Of a DNA stretch of 64,000 bases, positions 34,066-44,889 are shown piece by piece (positions within the stretch are counted from its first letter, which is position 1; each line of letters opens with the position of its first letter). The notes under the pieces are model-generated. The model ran no database searches, was not told the DNA's origin, and saw nothing but the letters and a program-made list of their open reading frames with translations. Source of the DNA: Orientallactaga sibirica (lineage: Eukaryota; Chordata; Mammalia; Rodentia; Dipodidae); contig JAEOAD010000029.1 in the NCBI GenBank assembly GCA_036365145.1, forward strand, positions 25,599,001 to 25,663,000, in the 5' to 3' direction. The translations under genes were made by a program, and so were the position numbers.

Positions 34066-36145
34066 TTGACAACTTCTATACTTACATACAAAAAAGTATG
34101 ATATTTCCCTCCCCTTCCCCCATTCCACTTTAGAATCTCCATCATATCCCCTCCCTCTCTCCATTAGTCTCTCTTTTAATTTGATGTCATTATCTTTTTC
34201 TTCTATTATGATGGTCTTGTGGAGGTATTGCTAGGCACTGCAAGGTTATGGATATCGAGACCAATTACTGTCTGGACAGTTGCATTGTAAGGAGTCATAC
34301 CCTTCCTTTGGCTCTTCCACTCTGTTCGTCCCCTCTTCTGCAATAGTCCCTGAGCCTTGGAGGGTGTGACAGAGGTGTTTCAGAGCTGGGCACTCCTCCA
34401 TCCCTTCTTCTCAGCACTGTGTTGCCTTTTGGGTCATCCCAGTGGTCATCGCCATCTGAAAAGAGAAGCTTCTCTAACCAGAAGTGAGAGTAGTGTTAAT
34501 ATGTGAATATGAACATTAAGTGTAGTGCTTTCAGGGCAGCTTGGTGGGAATAATATATAAATTTAACCAGACAAGCGCAGGCTTTATACCTCTAAGGCTC
34601 ATGACCTCCCCTGCCATAGACTTTTGCTTAGGTTTATCAGTACCAGGTATGTATTCCCTCCCATAGAGAGGGCTGTCAGTCCAATTATGGGGCAGTTGGT
34701 TACCCCAAGAGCAGACATACCACTATTGCACCCGTTCAGTCATTGGGCCTATATGTCCAAACTTGAATTTTCATTGTCCACTGTTTTCACTGCTGATAAC
34801 TTCTGTCTCCCATAGGGCTGCATGTACTGCAGCTTTTTTCCGGCTTTCAGTTGGCTTCTCTATAGAGAGAAGGTTTTCTGCTCAGCACCAGCTTGCTTTC
34901 TCAGTGACCTTGCCTCTCAGGCAAGAGATGTCTTCAGCAATAGGGTCTTATCATCTGTTTCTCAAGGGCAACCAAGGGTTTTGGCAATAGCCTTTAATGT
35001 TTTGGAGGCTACTGGGATCTCCTTGGTCAACAACTCACTGGAAGGTATCCCATGCCAGGCACTGAAAGTTTTCTAGTAACAGTCTACAGCTTCTGGATGT
35101 GCCATTATTCAAAAAAGTATGTTTACATAAGTCTTATTCACATTATCTTGAATTTTGATTGACCCTCCCCCTGCCCTTCTTTTACTCATTCTCTTCCCAT
35201 GGCCTCACTTAGGCCATTCCCCTCCCTGTAATCTGTTCTTCTGCCTACATATGTGCAATACCATACACTTAAATCCTTCCCTCTCCTGCCTCCCTTATAG
35301 CCTTTTCCCAGCTTACTAGTTTCTAGTAGATATTTTTGGTTCCAGTTCACACATAAGTCTATACATTTGTAGCTAGGATCCACATATGAGAGAGAACATG
35401 TGACGTTTGGCTTTCTGAGCCTGGGTTACCTCGCTTAATATAATCCTTTCCAGATCCATCCACTTCCCTGCAAATTTCATAATTTCATTTTTCTTTACCG
35501 TGGAATAGAACTCCATTGTGTAAATGTACCACATCTTCATTATCCATTCATTTGTGGAGGGACATTTAGGCTGGTTCCATTTCTTAGCTATTGTGAATAG
35601 AGCAGCATTAAACATGGTTGTGCAAGTATCTCTGAGGTAGTGAGAAGAGTCCTCTGGATATATGCCTAGGAGTGGTATAGCTGGATCATATGGTAAATCT
35701 ATTTTTAGCTGTCTCAAGAACCTCCAAACTGATTTCTACAATGGCTGGACCAGATTACATTTCCACCAACAGTGTAGAAGTGTTCTTCTTTTTCCACATC
35801 CCTGTCAACACTTATTGTCATTTGTTTTCTTGATGGTAGCCATTCTGACAGGAGTGAGATGGAATCTCAAAGTAGTTTTAATTTGCACTTCCCTGATGGC
35901 TAAGGATGTAGAACACTTTTTTTAGATGTTTATATGCCATCTGTATTTCTTTTTCTGAGAACTCTCTATTTAGTTCCATAGCCCATTTTTTAACTGGCTT
36001 GTTTGATTTCTTATTGTTCTGTTTGTTGAGTTCTTTGTATATTCTGATATTAATCCTCTGTCAGATGTATAGCTGGCAAAGATTTTCTCCCATTCTGTAG
36101 GTTGTCTCTTTGCTCTATGAACAGTGTCCTTTGCTGTACAAAAGC
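34066..36145 (-). mobile_element. LINE-1 3' end (3'UTR plus ORF2 C-terminal region), antisense
   Basis: Starts with the reversed 3' terminus 'ttgacaacttctatacttac'. The 3'UTR runs to about 35370. The ORF2 C-terminal region follows to 36145 (separate entry), broken at several points. It forms the left half of a LINE-1 palindrome with 36146-37700. Confidence 0.85.
35373..35717 (-). pseudogene. LINE-1 ORF2 C-terminal fragment, 114 open codons
   Basis: ORF2 encodes the endonuclease/reverse transcriptase that copies LINE-1 and SINE RNA. This piece has the conserved C-terminal string DLPYDPAIPLLGIYP near its start, then ALFTIAKKWNQPKCPS and a WIMKMWYIYTMEFYSTVKK stretch, all hallmarks of the ORF2 C-terminus, which continues to the family's usual end. 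Further N-terminal ORF2 sequence continues at 35970-36161 ([13 protein letters not shown]) in another frame. The catalytic domains are absent, so it is not functional. Confidence 0.85.
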
Positions 36146-37700
36146 TTTGCTCTATTCCCAATAGCTAGGAAATGGAACCAGCCTAGATGTCCCTCCACAG
36201 ATGAATGAATAATAAAGATGTGGTACATTTACACAATGGAGTTCTATTAAGCAGTAAAGAAAAATGAAATTATGAAATTTGCAGGGAAATGGATGGATCT
36301 GGAAAGGATTATACTAAGTGAGGTAACCCAGACTCAGAAAGACAAACGTCACATGTTCTCTCTCACATGTGGATACTAGCTACAAATGTATAGACTTGTG
36401 TGTGAGCTAGAACCAAACATTGGTAGCAGAAGCCAGTAAGCTGGTAAAAGGCTGTAAGGGAGGGAGGAAAGGGAAGGACTTAAGTGGATGGTATTGTATA
36501 TATGTAAGTAGAAGAACAGATTACAGGGAGGGGAAAGGCAAGGCCAGGGGGGAGAATGTGTAAAAGAAGGCTGGGGGGAGGGTCAATCAAAATTCAAGAT
36601 ATTCTGAATAAGACTTATTTAAACCTACTTTTTTGAATAATGGCACATCCAGAAGCTGTAGACTGTTACTAGAAAATTTTCAGTGCCTGGGATGGGATAC
36701 ATTCCAGTGAGTTGTTGCCCAGGGAGATCCCTGGAGCCTTCAAAACCTTAAAGGCTATTGCCAAGGCCCTTGGTTGCCCTTGAGAAACAGATTGTAAGAC
36801 CGTATTGCTGAAGACATGTCTTGCCTGAGCAGCGAGGTCACTGAGAAAACAAGCTGGTGCTGAGCAGAAAACCTTCTCCCTGTAGACCAGCCAACTAAAA
36901 GCTGGAAAAAAGCTGCACTACACGTAGCCCTATGGAAGACAGAACCCATCAGCAGTGAAAATAGTGGACATTGGAAACCTCAAGTTTGGCCAGATAGGCC
37001 AAATAACCAAAAGGGTGCAATAGTGGCATGTCTGCTCTTGGGCAAACCAACTGCTTCCTAATTGGACTAAAGGCCTGCTCTATGGGAGGGAATACATGCC
37101 TGGTACTGAAAAACTAATCAAAAGTCTTTGGCAGGGGAGGTCTTGAGCCTTAGAGGTATAAAGCCTGCTCTTGTCTTGCTAAATGTATATATTATTCCCA
37201 ACAAACTGCCCTGAAAGCACTACACTTGATATTCATATTTAGATATTTATGCTACTCTCACTTCTGGCTAGAGAATCTTCTCTTTTCAGATGGCGATGAC
37301 CACTGGGATGACCCAAAAGGCAACATAGTGCTGAGAAGAAGGGATGGAGGAGTGTCCAGCACTGAAACATCTCTATCACACCCTCCAAGGCTCAGGGTCC
37401 ATTGCAGAAGAGGAGGTGGATAGAATGGAAGAGCCAAAGGAAGGGTATGACTCCTTACAAAGCAACTGTCCAGACAGAAATTGGCCTTGATATCCATGAC
37501 CTTGCAGTGCCTAGCAATACCTTCTCAAGACCCTCATAATATGAGAAAATGATGATGACATCAAATTAAAAGGGAGACTAATGGAGAGAGGGAGAGGATA
37601 TGATGGACAGTGGAGTTCTGAAGAGGAATGGGGGGAAGGGAGGGAAATAGCATGGTTTATTGTATTATCTGTAAGTATAGAAGTTGTCAATAAAAACAAA
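36146..37700 (+). mobile_element. LINE-1 3' end (ORF2 C-terminus plus 3'UTR), sense
   Basis: 'ctctattcccaatagctaggaaatggaaccagcctagatgtccc' is ORF2 C-terminus in sense. The 3'UTR follows, with 'tgcaatagtggcatgtctgctcttggg', 'gaaagcactacacttgatattc' and 'gatggcgatgaccactggg', ending in 'agtatagaagttgtcaataaaaac' and an A-rich tail to 37718. Estimated by eye at more than 90% identical to the reverse complement of 34066-35605. Confidence 0.85.
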
Positions 37701-37727
37701 GAAAGTAAAAAAAAAAGATAAGCTAGA

Positions 37728-37811
37728 GCCCAGGCATGGTGACACACATCTTTAATCCCAGCACCCAGGAAGCTGAGGTAAGAGGATTGATGTGAGTTAA
37801 AAGCCAAACTC
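37728..37811 (+). mobile_element. B1 SINE, left half
   Basis: 'gcccaggcatggtgacacacatctttaatcccagcacccaggaagctgaggtaagagg' and then loss of B1 similarity after 'gtgagttaaaagcc'. It is joined directly to an unrelated LINE-1 3'UTR piece. Confidence 0.8.
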
Positions 37812-37950
37812 AGCTCATTGTGGAAGTTAACCACATCCTGGTATTGGGAGTTACAGGCCAGCACCAAAGGGAAAGAAGGAAGAAAAAGATAGGTAGTATA
37901 AAAGAGAAAGAGAGAAAAAGAGAGAGAGAGAAACAGGAGAAGATTAAGAT
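37812..37950 (-). mobile_element. LINE-1 3'UTR fragment with polypurine tract, antisense
   Basis: 'cagctcattgtggaagttaaccacatcctggtattgggagttacaggccag' and the following 'agataggtagtataaaagagaaagag' are the reverse of 2575-2730, including the purine-rich stretch. Confidence 0.75.
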
Positions 37951-37973
37951 TAGTCTTCATCAATATTTTTCCA

Positions 37974-38126
37974 GGCCAGGCATGGTAGCTCACACCTTTA
38001 ATCTCAACACTAGGAAGGCAAAGGTAAGAGGATCACCATGAGTTACGGACAGCCTGAGACTACAAAGTGAATTCTAAGTCTGCCTGGAATAGTGAAACTC
38101 TACCTTAAAAAAATAAAATAAAAAAC
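37974..38126 (+). mobile_element. B1 SINE
   Basis: 'ggccaggcatggtagctcacacctttaatctcaacactaggaaggc...agactacaaagtgaattctaagtctgcctggaatagtgaaactctacc' plus (TAAAA)n. Confidence 0.85.
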
Positions 38127-38151
38127 TGAGTCGTTTTCCAACCATGACCTT

Positions 38152-38152
38152 T

Positions 38153-38210
<58 letters not shown>
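38152..38210 (+). repeat. (TTG)n(TTA)n compound microsatellite
   Basis: 'ttgttgttg' run passing directly into 'ttattatta'. Confidence 0.95.
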
Positions 38211-38214
38211 ATTA

Positions 38215-39400
38215 CTATAGTCCTATAGGATCCTTGAGACCCTGGCTATTTTCTTTCCTTTCTATTTATTTTTATAACATAGCTTAAAGTATGCAATTTG
38301 TGCTCTTTTCCTCTTTCATGTTACTAATTTCATATATGCTTGCATGCTTGTCCCATTCTTCTGTTGAGACAATAATCAATATTTGTATTTCAATTATATT
38401 TTATTTTTACTTTTAAAACTTATACTTGATTGTCTTTCATATTTTCTTGTCCTTGCTGGAACTTTATCTCATCCTTTTTGTAAAATATCTTCTTAATTAG
38501 TTGGTTCAGTATTTTATTTTAATCTTGGACACTTTCACAGCTTTGTCGAATACATGTAACATCTCTGTGATCTCAGTGTTGGAGTACAATTTTTTTAATC
38601 ATGCTTTTTAGAATACCCCTAGTTCTTATTATAAGAGTGAGTGATTTCCAGTCAAAATATGTATATTTGTGTATTATGGTATAATACTCTATGTAACTAG
38701 CGTTTTCTGGCTCTATTGAGAAAGGGAATGAGAGTCAGCTCACCAGTGGGAGTGAAAATTCCCAGTACTTTAAGGATCACCGAATGCAGCTCCCAGCTGC
38801 CCATTGTGCCAACATTAGTGCCTCCATGGCTGGGAAGGTCAAGCTTTATCAGCACACAATGGGTGGATGTGCTGGGCAGTTGTGAAAGGCTGAACTTCTA
38901 CTCTAGTGCTCCTGAAGCAACAGGAAGAGAACCTTATTACTGCCAGGGAGGATAGCATTCCCCATTTGGATGCCCCAGGCACTTCATGATGGAGCTTTTT
39001 GCTGCCTTGTAGGATTAAGTCTTGATTTCCTACTGAGCCTTTGATACCACTCAAGTCATAAGTTTGAGAAACTTCATTACAGCCACATAAAAGTAGAAGC
39101 CCAGACCCATCACTCAGCATATTCTGGGGAAGACTTAATATTTGTGAATAGCTTTTCTATGGTGTTTGGTTGAAATAAGAGTTATTTACTCAGACATTTC
39201 TGCCCTTGTACACTACTCTTCATGACTGCTTCTGGTTTGCTGGTTTTTCAGTTTGGGATATGTGAGATAAAAGGAAAATCTAGAGTGATAGAAAATAGAA
39301 GCAAGGTAGCTTTTCTTAATAAGTAGACAGACAGAGACAAAGGTCCTGGTAGAACACAGATGCCACCTAGCCTGCCCCTGGCAGGACTAGAACCTGCCTC
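38215..39400. other. Mostly unassigned sequence
   Basis: No repeat recognised with confidence. The 38.2-38.7 kb part has a LINE-1-like T-rich character. The 38.7-39.1 kb part is GC-richer and carries two overlapping short frames on opposite strands without coding support. Confidence 0.35.
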
Positions 39401-39419
39401 TGACACAAGCAATAATTCC

Positions 39420-40030
39420 CAGCAGCCTTATGTCCTGCTTCTCCAAGCTTTCCTGGGTTTAGCACACCTGTGGGAAGGCCCTTCCTGAGTCAGCCTTTTG
39501 AACTCACCAACCAATCAGGTCTCACTCTTATGCACCTGAGTCCTATTTGGATATTTGCTCCATTTCAATGGGCCTGGCATATATGTGTAAGCCTCTTAAT
39601 ATTTCCATTTGGCCCTTGCCTCCTTGGCTATCATTGGCTTTTGGTCCCTTTGGTAAGCTCTTGGCACTTTTCCAATGTGAGGGGAATTTCCTCTGTTCCC
39701 TCTCCCTTCCCAGGGAGAATTTCTTTTTACACAAGCACTTTCCTATTTTGTTTTTGGGTGTTTCCTGCTTGGCTACATGTGTGGCCTCTCTTTAAGCTCT
39801 GAGCTCCTTATGCTGTCTGTTCCTCTTCTCTGAACGCCTCCCCCATGTGAGGGGGATCTTTTGTATTGGCTTCCCCTGCATTCCCCAGAGACATCTTCCT
39901 TGGTGATAGGAGGGAGACTTTCTCTGGCTCAGGCTAGGAAAGGAGAGAACATCTTTTGGCTTGATCTTTCTGCTCGCCTTCCCTGTGGATCCTAACTCTT
40001 CTTAAAATAAATTTCAAAATTCATAACTTA
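39420..40030 (+). mobile_element. Possible LTR, sense
   Basis: A GC-richer, CT-biased block of about 600 bp ends with 'ctcttcttaaaataaatttcaaaattc', where the AATAAA could be an LTR polyadenylation signal. Termini and target duplication not found. The 110-codon frame at 39470-39802 overlaps others on both strands and has no known domain. Confidence 0.3.
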
Positions 40031-40375
40031 TTCTTCTCTGAGTTCACATTTTCAATTACTTTTTAAACTTGGACAAGGACCCAAAGTTATGGTCTATAAC
40101 CTGAGATTTTTTACATTTTTATGAGCATCTAATACCTCCCTGGACTTTAAAAATCCTACATCAAGAATACTTATGATTTAATGATACTTGGTGGTCCAAG
40201 TTCCTAAAACATTTGATATATTTTATCCACTTTAGAGATTCATTAGTTTTTATTATATATTTTTATTATATGTGCAATATTTTAGTTTTACTTAGAATAA
40301 GGGAAAGCATTTCATTAGCTGAGATGTAAGAGTTCTCATAATTTTTCTTAATCAAAATACATTGAGGGCTGGAGA

Positions 40376-40570
40376 AATCGCTTAGCAGTTAAGGCACATG
40401 ACTGTGAAGCCTAAGGATCCAGGGTTGATTCTCCAGGTCCCACATAAGCCAGATGCACATGGTGGCACACGCATCTAGAGTTTGCATTGACTAGAGGCCC
40501 TGCTGTGCCCATTTTTGCTCTCTCTCTCTCTCACCCTCTCACTGTCTCTAATAAATAAATAAATAAACAA
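40376..40570 (+). mobile_element. B2-like SINE
   Basis: 'gggctggagaaatcgcttagcagttaaggcacatgactgtgaagcc', 'agccagatgcacatggtggc', 'tgtgcccatttttgctctctctc', (AAAT)n tail. Confidence 0.9.
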
Positions 40571-40789
40571 ATGAAAATAAAGTCTAAAAATACATCTAAC
40601 TATTCAACAACTGTGACATGTCAGTACATACAAAAATTGAACCAAATAAAACTTTGTATGACTATATCATATCATCTTTTCATGGAAATATCACTTGCAC
40701 TAATTTTGAAAAGGGAGTGTGTACTCTGCAAGGTTATGTTTGGTCTCAAAGGAAGATTTGGAAAATAATAATATACCAATATTCTTTTA

Positions 40790-41020
40790 AAAATATATTT
40801 TATTTATTTATTTATTTATTTGAGAGAGAGAAAGAGGCAGAGAGAGAGAAAGAGAGAGGGAGAGAACGGGCATGCCAGGGTCTCTAGCCACTGCAAATGA
40901 ATGAACTCCAGATGCATGTGCCCCCTTGTGAATCTGGCTTATGTGGGTCCTGGAGAATCGAACCAGGATCTTTTGGCTTTGCAGGCAAATGCCTTAACCA
41001 CTAAGCCATCTCTCCAGCCC
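40790..41020 (-). mobile_element. B2-like SINE, antisense
   Basis: (TTTA)n and (GA)n, then 'ctccagatgcatgtgcccccttgtgaatctggc', box-B-like 'gaatcgaaccagg', ending 'taaccactaagccatctctccagccc'. The box B is nearly intact, so this is among the better-preserved copies. Confidence 0.9.
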
Positions 41021-41084
41021 TATTTCAGTATTCTTAGTTTTATTTTTAATATTTTATTATTGAAATATTCTGAGTCAAAGAAAG

Positions 41085-41835
41085 ATTTATGTGGACACTG
41101 CAAGCTTAGAAAAGTTGGGCCAGTGAGGCCAAATGAGCCAATGGTATAAAAGTGGCATGTCTGTTATGGGAAAACCAACTGCTCTCTAATTGGACTGGAG
41201 GCCCGCTCCACAAGAGGGAATACATGCCTGATACTAAAAACCTATGAAGGGGAAGTCATGAGCCCTAGGGGTCTAATGCCTGCTGGTATCTGTATAAATA
41301 CATATATTTTGCTCAACAAACTGCCTATGAGCACTTTTCTTAATGTTATACCCATTATTAATGCTACACACACTTTTGATTAGAGCAGCTTCTCTTTTTA
41401 TATGGTGATAACCTCTGGGATAAATCAAAAGGCACCACAGTACTGAGAAGAAGTGACAGAGGAGTGCTCAGCACTGAAACATCTCTATCACAACTTCCAA
41501 GGCTCAGGGTCCATTATGGAAGAGGTGGCAAGAAGAATGTAAAAACCAAAGGCAGGATAGGACTTCTTACAATACACATGTCCAAACACAAAATGGCCTG
41601 GATAGCTATGATCTTGCAGTGCCTGGCACTACCTACACAAGAGTAGTATAGTAGGAGGAAAAGATGATGACATCAAAATAAAAGACTGATTAAGAGAGGG
41701 AGGGCTTACAATCGAGAATGGAGTTGTGAAGGGGAAGTGAGTGGGGGAGGAAAGTATCATGGTTTCTTGTCTATAATTATGGAAATTATCAATAATATAA
41801 AAACTAAAATAAAATAAAATATAAAAAAGAGAAAG
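41085..41835 (+). mobile_element. LINE-1 3'UTR, sense, 5'-truncated
   Basis: 'gaggccaaatgagccaatgg', 'aagtggcatgtctgttatggg', 'agggaatacatgcctgatac' and 'tgatcttgcagtgcctggcac' follow 36950-37690. It ends 'aattatcaataatataaaaac' and an A-rich tail. No ORF2 part. Confidence 0.85.
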
Positions 41836-41877
41836 AATTATGTGCTGATATGTTCTTTTCCAAAGAGATAAATTGTG

Positions 41878-42062
41878 GCCAGATGTGGTAGTGCATGCCT
41901 TTAATCCCACCACTTGGGAGGCAGAAGTAGGAGGATCACTGTGGTTGAGGTCAGCCTGAGACTACATAATGAATTCTAGGTCAACCTGGGCTAGAATGTA
42001 AAATGAGATCCTACCTCAAAAAAACATACAAAAAAAAAAAAAAAAAAAGAAAAGGAAAAACC
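41878..42062 (+). mobile_element. B1 SINE with 14-bp TSD
   Basis: 'gccagatgtggtagtgcatgcctttaatcccaccacttggg...agactacataatgaattctaggtcaacctgggctagaatg...' and poly(A). Flanks agagataaattgtg (41864-41877) and agagatatattgtg (42063-42076) are a 14-bp target duplication with one mismatch. Confidence 0.9.
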
Positions 42063-42149
42063 AGAGATATATTGTGATTTGAGTGACAGAATATGTACTT
42101 TGTGTGTTTTCTTCAATATTTCCCATTCCACACCATTTAAGTGAATTTC

Positions 42150-42375
42150 TAGTTTATTTTAATCTATTTTATTTTTACTTATTTATCTATTTGACAGCAA
42201 AAGAGGGAGAGGGAGAGAGAGAGAATGGATGCACCAGGGCCTCCAGCCACTGCAAATGAACTCCAGATGTGTGTGCCCCTTTGTTCATCTGGCTAACATG
42301 GGTCCTGAGGAATCAAACCAGGGTCCTTTGGCTTTGCAGGCAAACACCTTAACTGCTGAGCCATCCTTCCAGCAC
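42150..42375 (-). mobile_element. B2-like SINE, antisense
   Basis: 'ttacttatttatctatttgacagcaaaagagggagaggg...gggcctccagccactgcaaatgaactccagatg...aacaccttaactgctgagccatcc'. Confidence 0.9.
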
Positions 42376-42513
42376 TCTAGCTTATTTTAAAGACAAATAT
42401 TGTGTTGAAAATACAAAAATTTTATTGACAATTCAAGTTATTTCTGATTTTTCAAGGTTCTTGCTCCAAGTTGAAATTATAATGACTCAAGAAAGATTAC
42501 ATGGTTTAATATA

Positions 42514-42735
42514 TTTTTAAAGATTTTATTGTTATTTATTTATTAGAGACAGAGAGAGGAAGAGAGATACAGAGAAAGAGAGAATGGGCATGCCAGAGTC
42601 TCTAGCCACTGCAGATGAACTCCAGATGCATTCACCACCATGTGCATCTGGCTTATGTGGGACCTGGAGAATCAAACCTGGGTCCTTAGGCTTCACAGGC
42701 ATGAGTCTTAACCACTAAGACATCTCTCCAGCCTG
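42514..42735 (-). mobile_element. B2-like SINE, antisense
   Basis: 'ttatttatttattagagacagagagagg...ctagccactgcagatgaactccagatgc...gtgggacctggagaatcaaacctgggtccttagg...aagacatctctccagcc'. Confidence 0.9.
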
Positions 42736-42739
42736 ATAT

Positions 42740-44600
42740 TCTTATCAGTAGTATGAAACTGGTGGGGAAAACTTAATCATAACAACATACTGGAAGAATG
42801 AAGATAAAGATAAGTTTGATAGACATCATTATTTTTTTCTCTAGACACATAAAAAGACAGATTAAAATTTTTATATTTTGATGACTTTCACTGTAGAAAT
42901 GTAAGTTTAAAATCATTTTAAACATTTAAAAGTGATAATTATCAAAATATAAGAATGGCAATATATATATAATTTAACAGATTTTTAAGTTGGCTATACA
43001 TTAGATATGTATATATTTACTATGAAATCTCCATATTTGTACTCTTGTCTTACCATCACAATTGTTAGGGATGGACTTGGACCCCACCTCCAAAAAATAA
43101 CTCTCTTGTGATGTATATGAATTCCCTTTACTGAGAGTAAGACCAGACTTCTGAGTACTGAGATGCACCGAGTGCCCAGGCCATATCTAGAGTCAGTAAT
43201 TGTTGACTCTTGTTCCTAAGTTGGCCAAAGCTGAACACATGAACATCTGCTGCCTGTACACTCTCCCATCACATGGGGAAAGATTTCCTGACATGAAAAC
43301 ACACCCTCAAAGCCACCCAAACTGTACTGCAGAGACATTCAGATCATAGCTTTGGAGACTGACCTCTCAGAGAAGAAATCCTATTCATATGCTTCCTCTC
43401 TGAGCTCACTCTGGGCATACTGTGACTTGAAATCAGTTGGGAGTGAAGCCCTGTCTCCACAGTACTGCCTAGTGCCCAAATAGAGCCTTTTTAGATCTAT
43501 CATGTACAAAATTCTTTGTCCTCACCATTGCTGTTTCATAGAAAAAAAAACAAGTTTGGCAAAAAACTAGACCAATACTTGATCTTCGAATCAAGACTTA
43601 AAGTACTCTAGTCCCAGCAGCATTGATAAAGTGGCATCCTTAACTGGAAGACAAAAAAAAGGAGGAATGCATAGAAATGAAGCTTTATCAGAACCAGCAA
43701 GCCAACTGATAGAGGGTGTCAAAAGATGAACAGGCCAGACATGGTTGACTGCTATCATGACTAATAGTAGGGATTTGACAGAGACTTGACAGAGAAATTG
43801 GCATTTCAGAAAGATCCAGCTACCCTTTCCTGATGTGCCTAATGACATCTGGGGAAGAACTTAGGGGCAGAAGCAATACTAGCTCAGAGTTAAATTCACA
43901 TTGGAATTGCATCTTTCTTGTGAGATGATAACTAGATATTTTACAAGCCTGAAATTTCCCAGTGGGCAGTAATTCTTACAAAATCTTTTCTCCACAGGTT
44001 GGTAGCAAGCATTGTTAGAGGCAAAAATGATCTCCTTTCAACTCTGAGTATGTGTGTGTAGACTTAATAATCAAGAAAACAAATTCATTCCCACTTACTT
44101 AATGTTTAACTTTTTTGCATATAAGCCATCTATGCATTTGCCTCTTTCTCTACACTGTTATTATTTATCTTGTATAATCATTTTTGGATATGTGCCGTGT
44201 CCACATATCTAATGGGTGAATTTAGTATTGACCGGGGTCATTTATTTGTCAAACAAGTTGCCAAACTCATAGATTCATCTGTAGTTGCCTTGGTTCACTC
44301 ACCGATCCTCAGTTCTGTTAGTGCCATTCATGTCTCCGTCTCAACATTTATCACCCTTTTAATTTCTTATCCATGTTATAGGACATGTACTCCTTTCTTT
44401 ATATTTCCAACACAACAACCTCACCTTCCCACCTTAGGAATCTTCTTATTTTCTAGGACCTTCATAAGTACAGGAGGTCAAGTAAAACTAATTGAATGAA
44501 TTTGCATTTTGTTGGAAAAACAAATGAAGATTCTTTAGAAATATGTGTAGATTTTAAAAGAGAACATAGAGAGAAGTGATAGGAAGGTGGCTATTGTACC
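42740..44600. other. Repeat-poor sequence
   Basis: About 1.9 kb without a SINE or LINE-1 piece that I recognise. Several open frames up to 109 codons exist (e.g. 44170-44499) but have no domain or coding support. Confidence 0.45.
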
Positions 44601-44683
44601 TTTGGGAGCCCATAATATATCAGTGCTCTACTGATAACTTTACTCACACTATTTCATTTAATTCAAAAAAAAAGTTAGGTTCA

Positions 44684-44880
44684 GGGCTGGAGAGATGGCT
44701 TAGCGGTTAAGGCACTTGGCTGCAAGGCTAAAGTACCCAGGTTTCCACAGACCCACGTAAGCCAGATGCACAAGGTGTTGCATGTGTCTAGAGTTCATTT
44801 GCAGTGGCTGAAGGCCTTGGCACACCCATTCTCTCTCTCTCTCTTCCTTTCTTTCTCAAATAAATAAATAAAAATGAAAT
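44684..44880 (+). mobile_element. B2-like SINE
   Basis: 'gggctggagagatggcttagcggttaaggcacttggctgc...agccagatgcacaaggtg...cagtggctgaaggccttggc' and (AAAT)n. 'gttaggtt' before and 'attaggtt' after the element suggest a partial target duplication. Confidence 0.9.
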
Positions 44881-44889
44881 ATTTTTTAA

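Noticed and set aside
37511..37993. 160-codon minus-strand open frame, the longest in the window
   Set aside because: It runs antisense through a LINE-1 3'UTR, a B1 fragment and a purine-rich tract. Its composition (Ser/Leu/Phe-rich) comes from the CT-rich strand, and no domain is recognisable.
39470..39802. 110-codon plus-strand frame rich in Trp, Phe and Leu
   Set aside because: It lies in a CT-biased LTR-like block with overlapping frames on both strands, and composition alone explains it.
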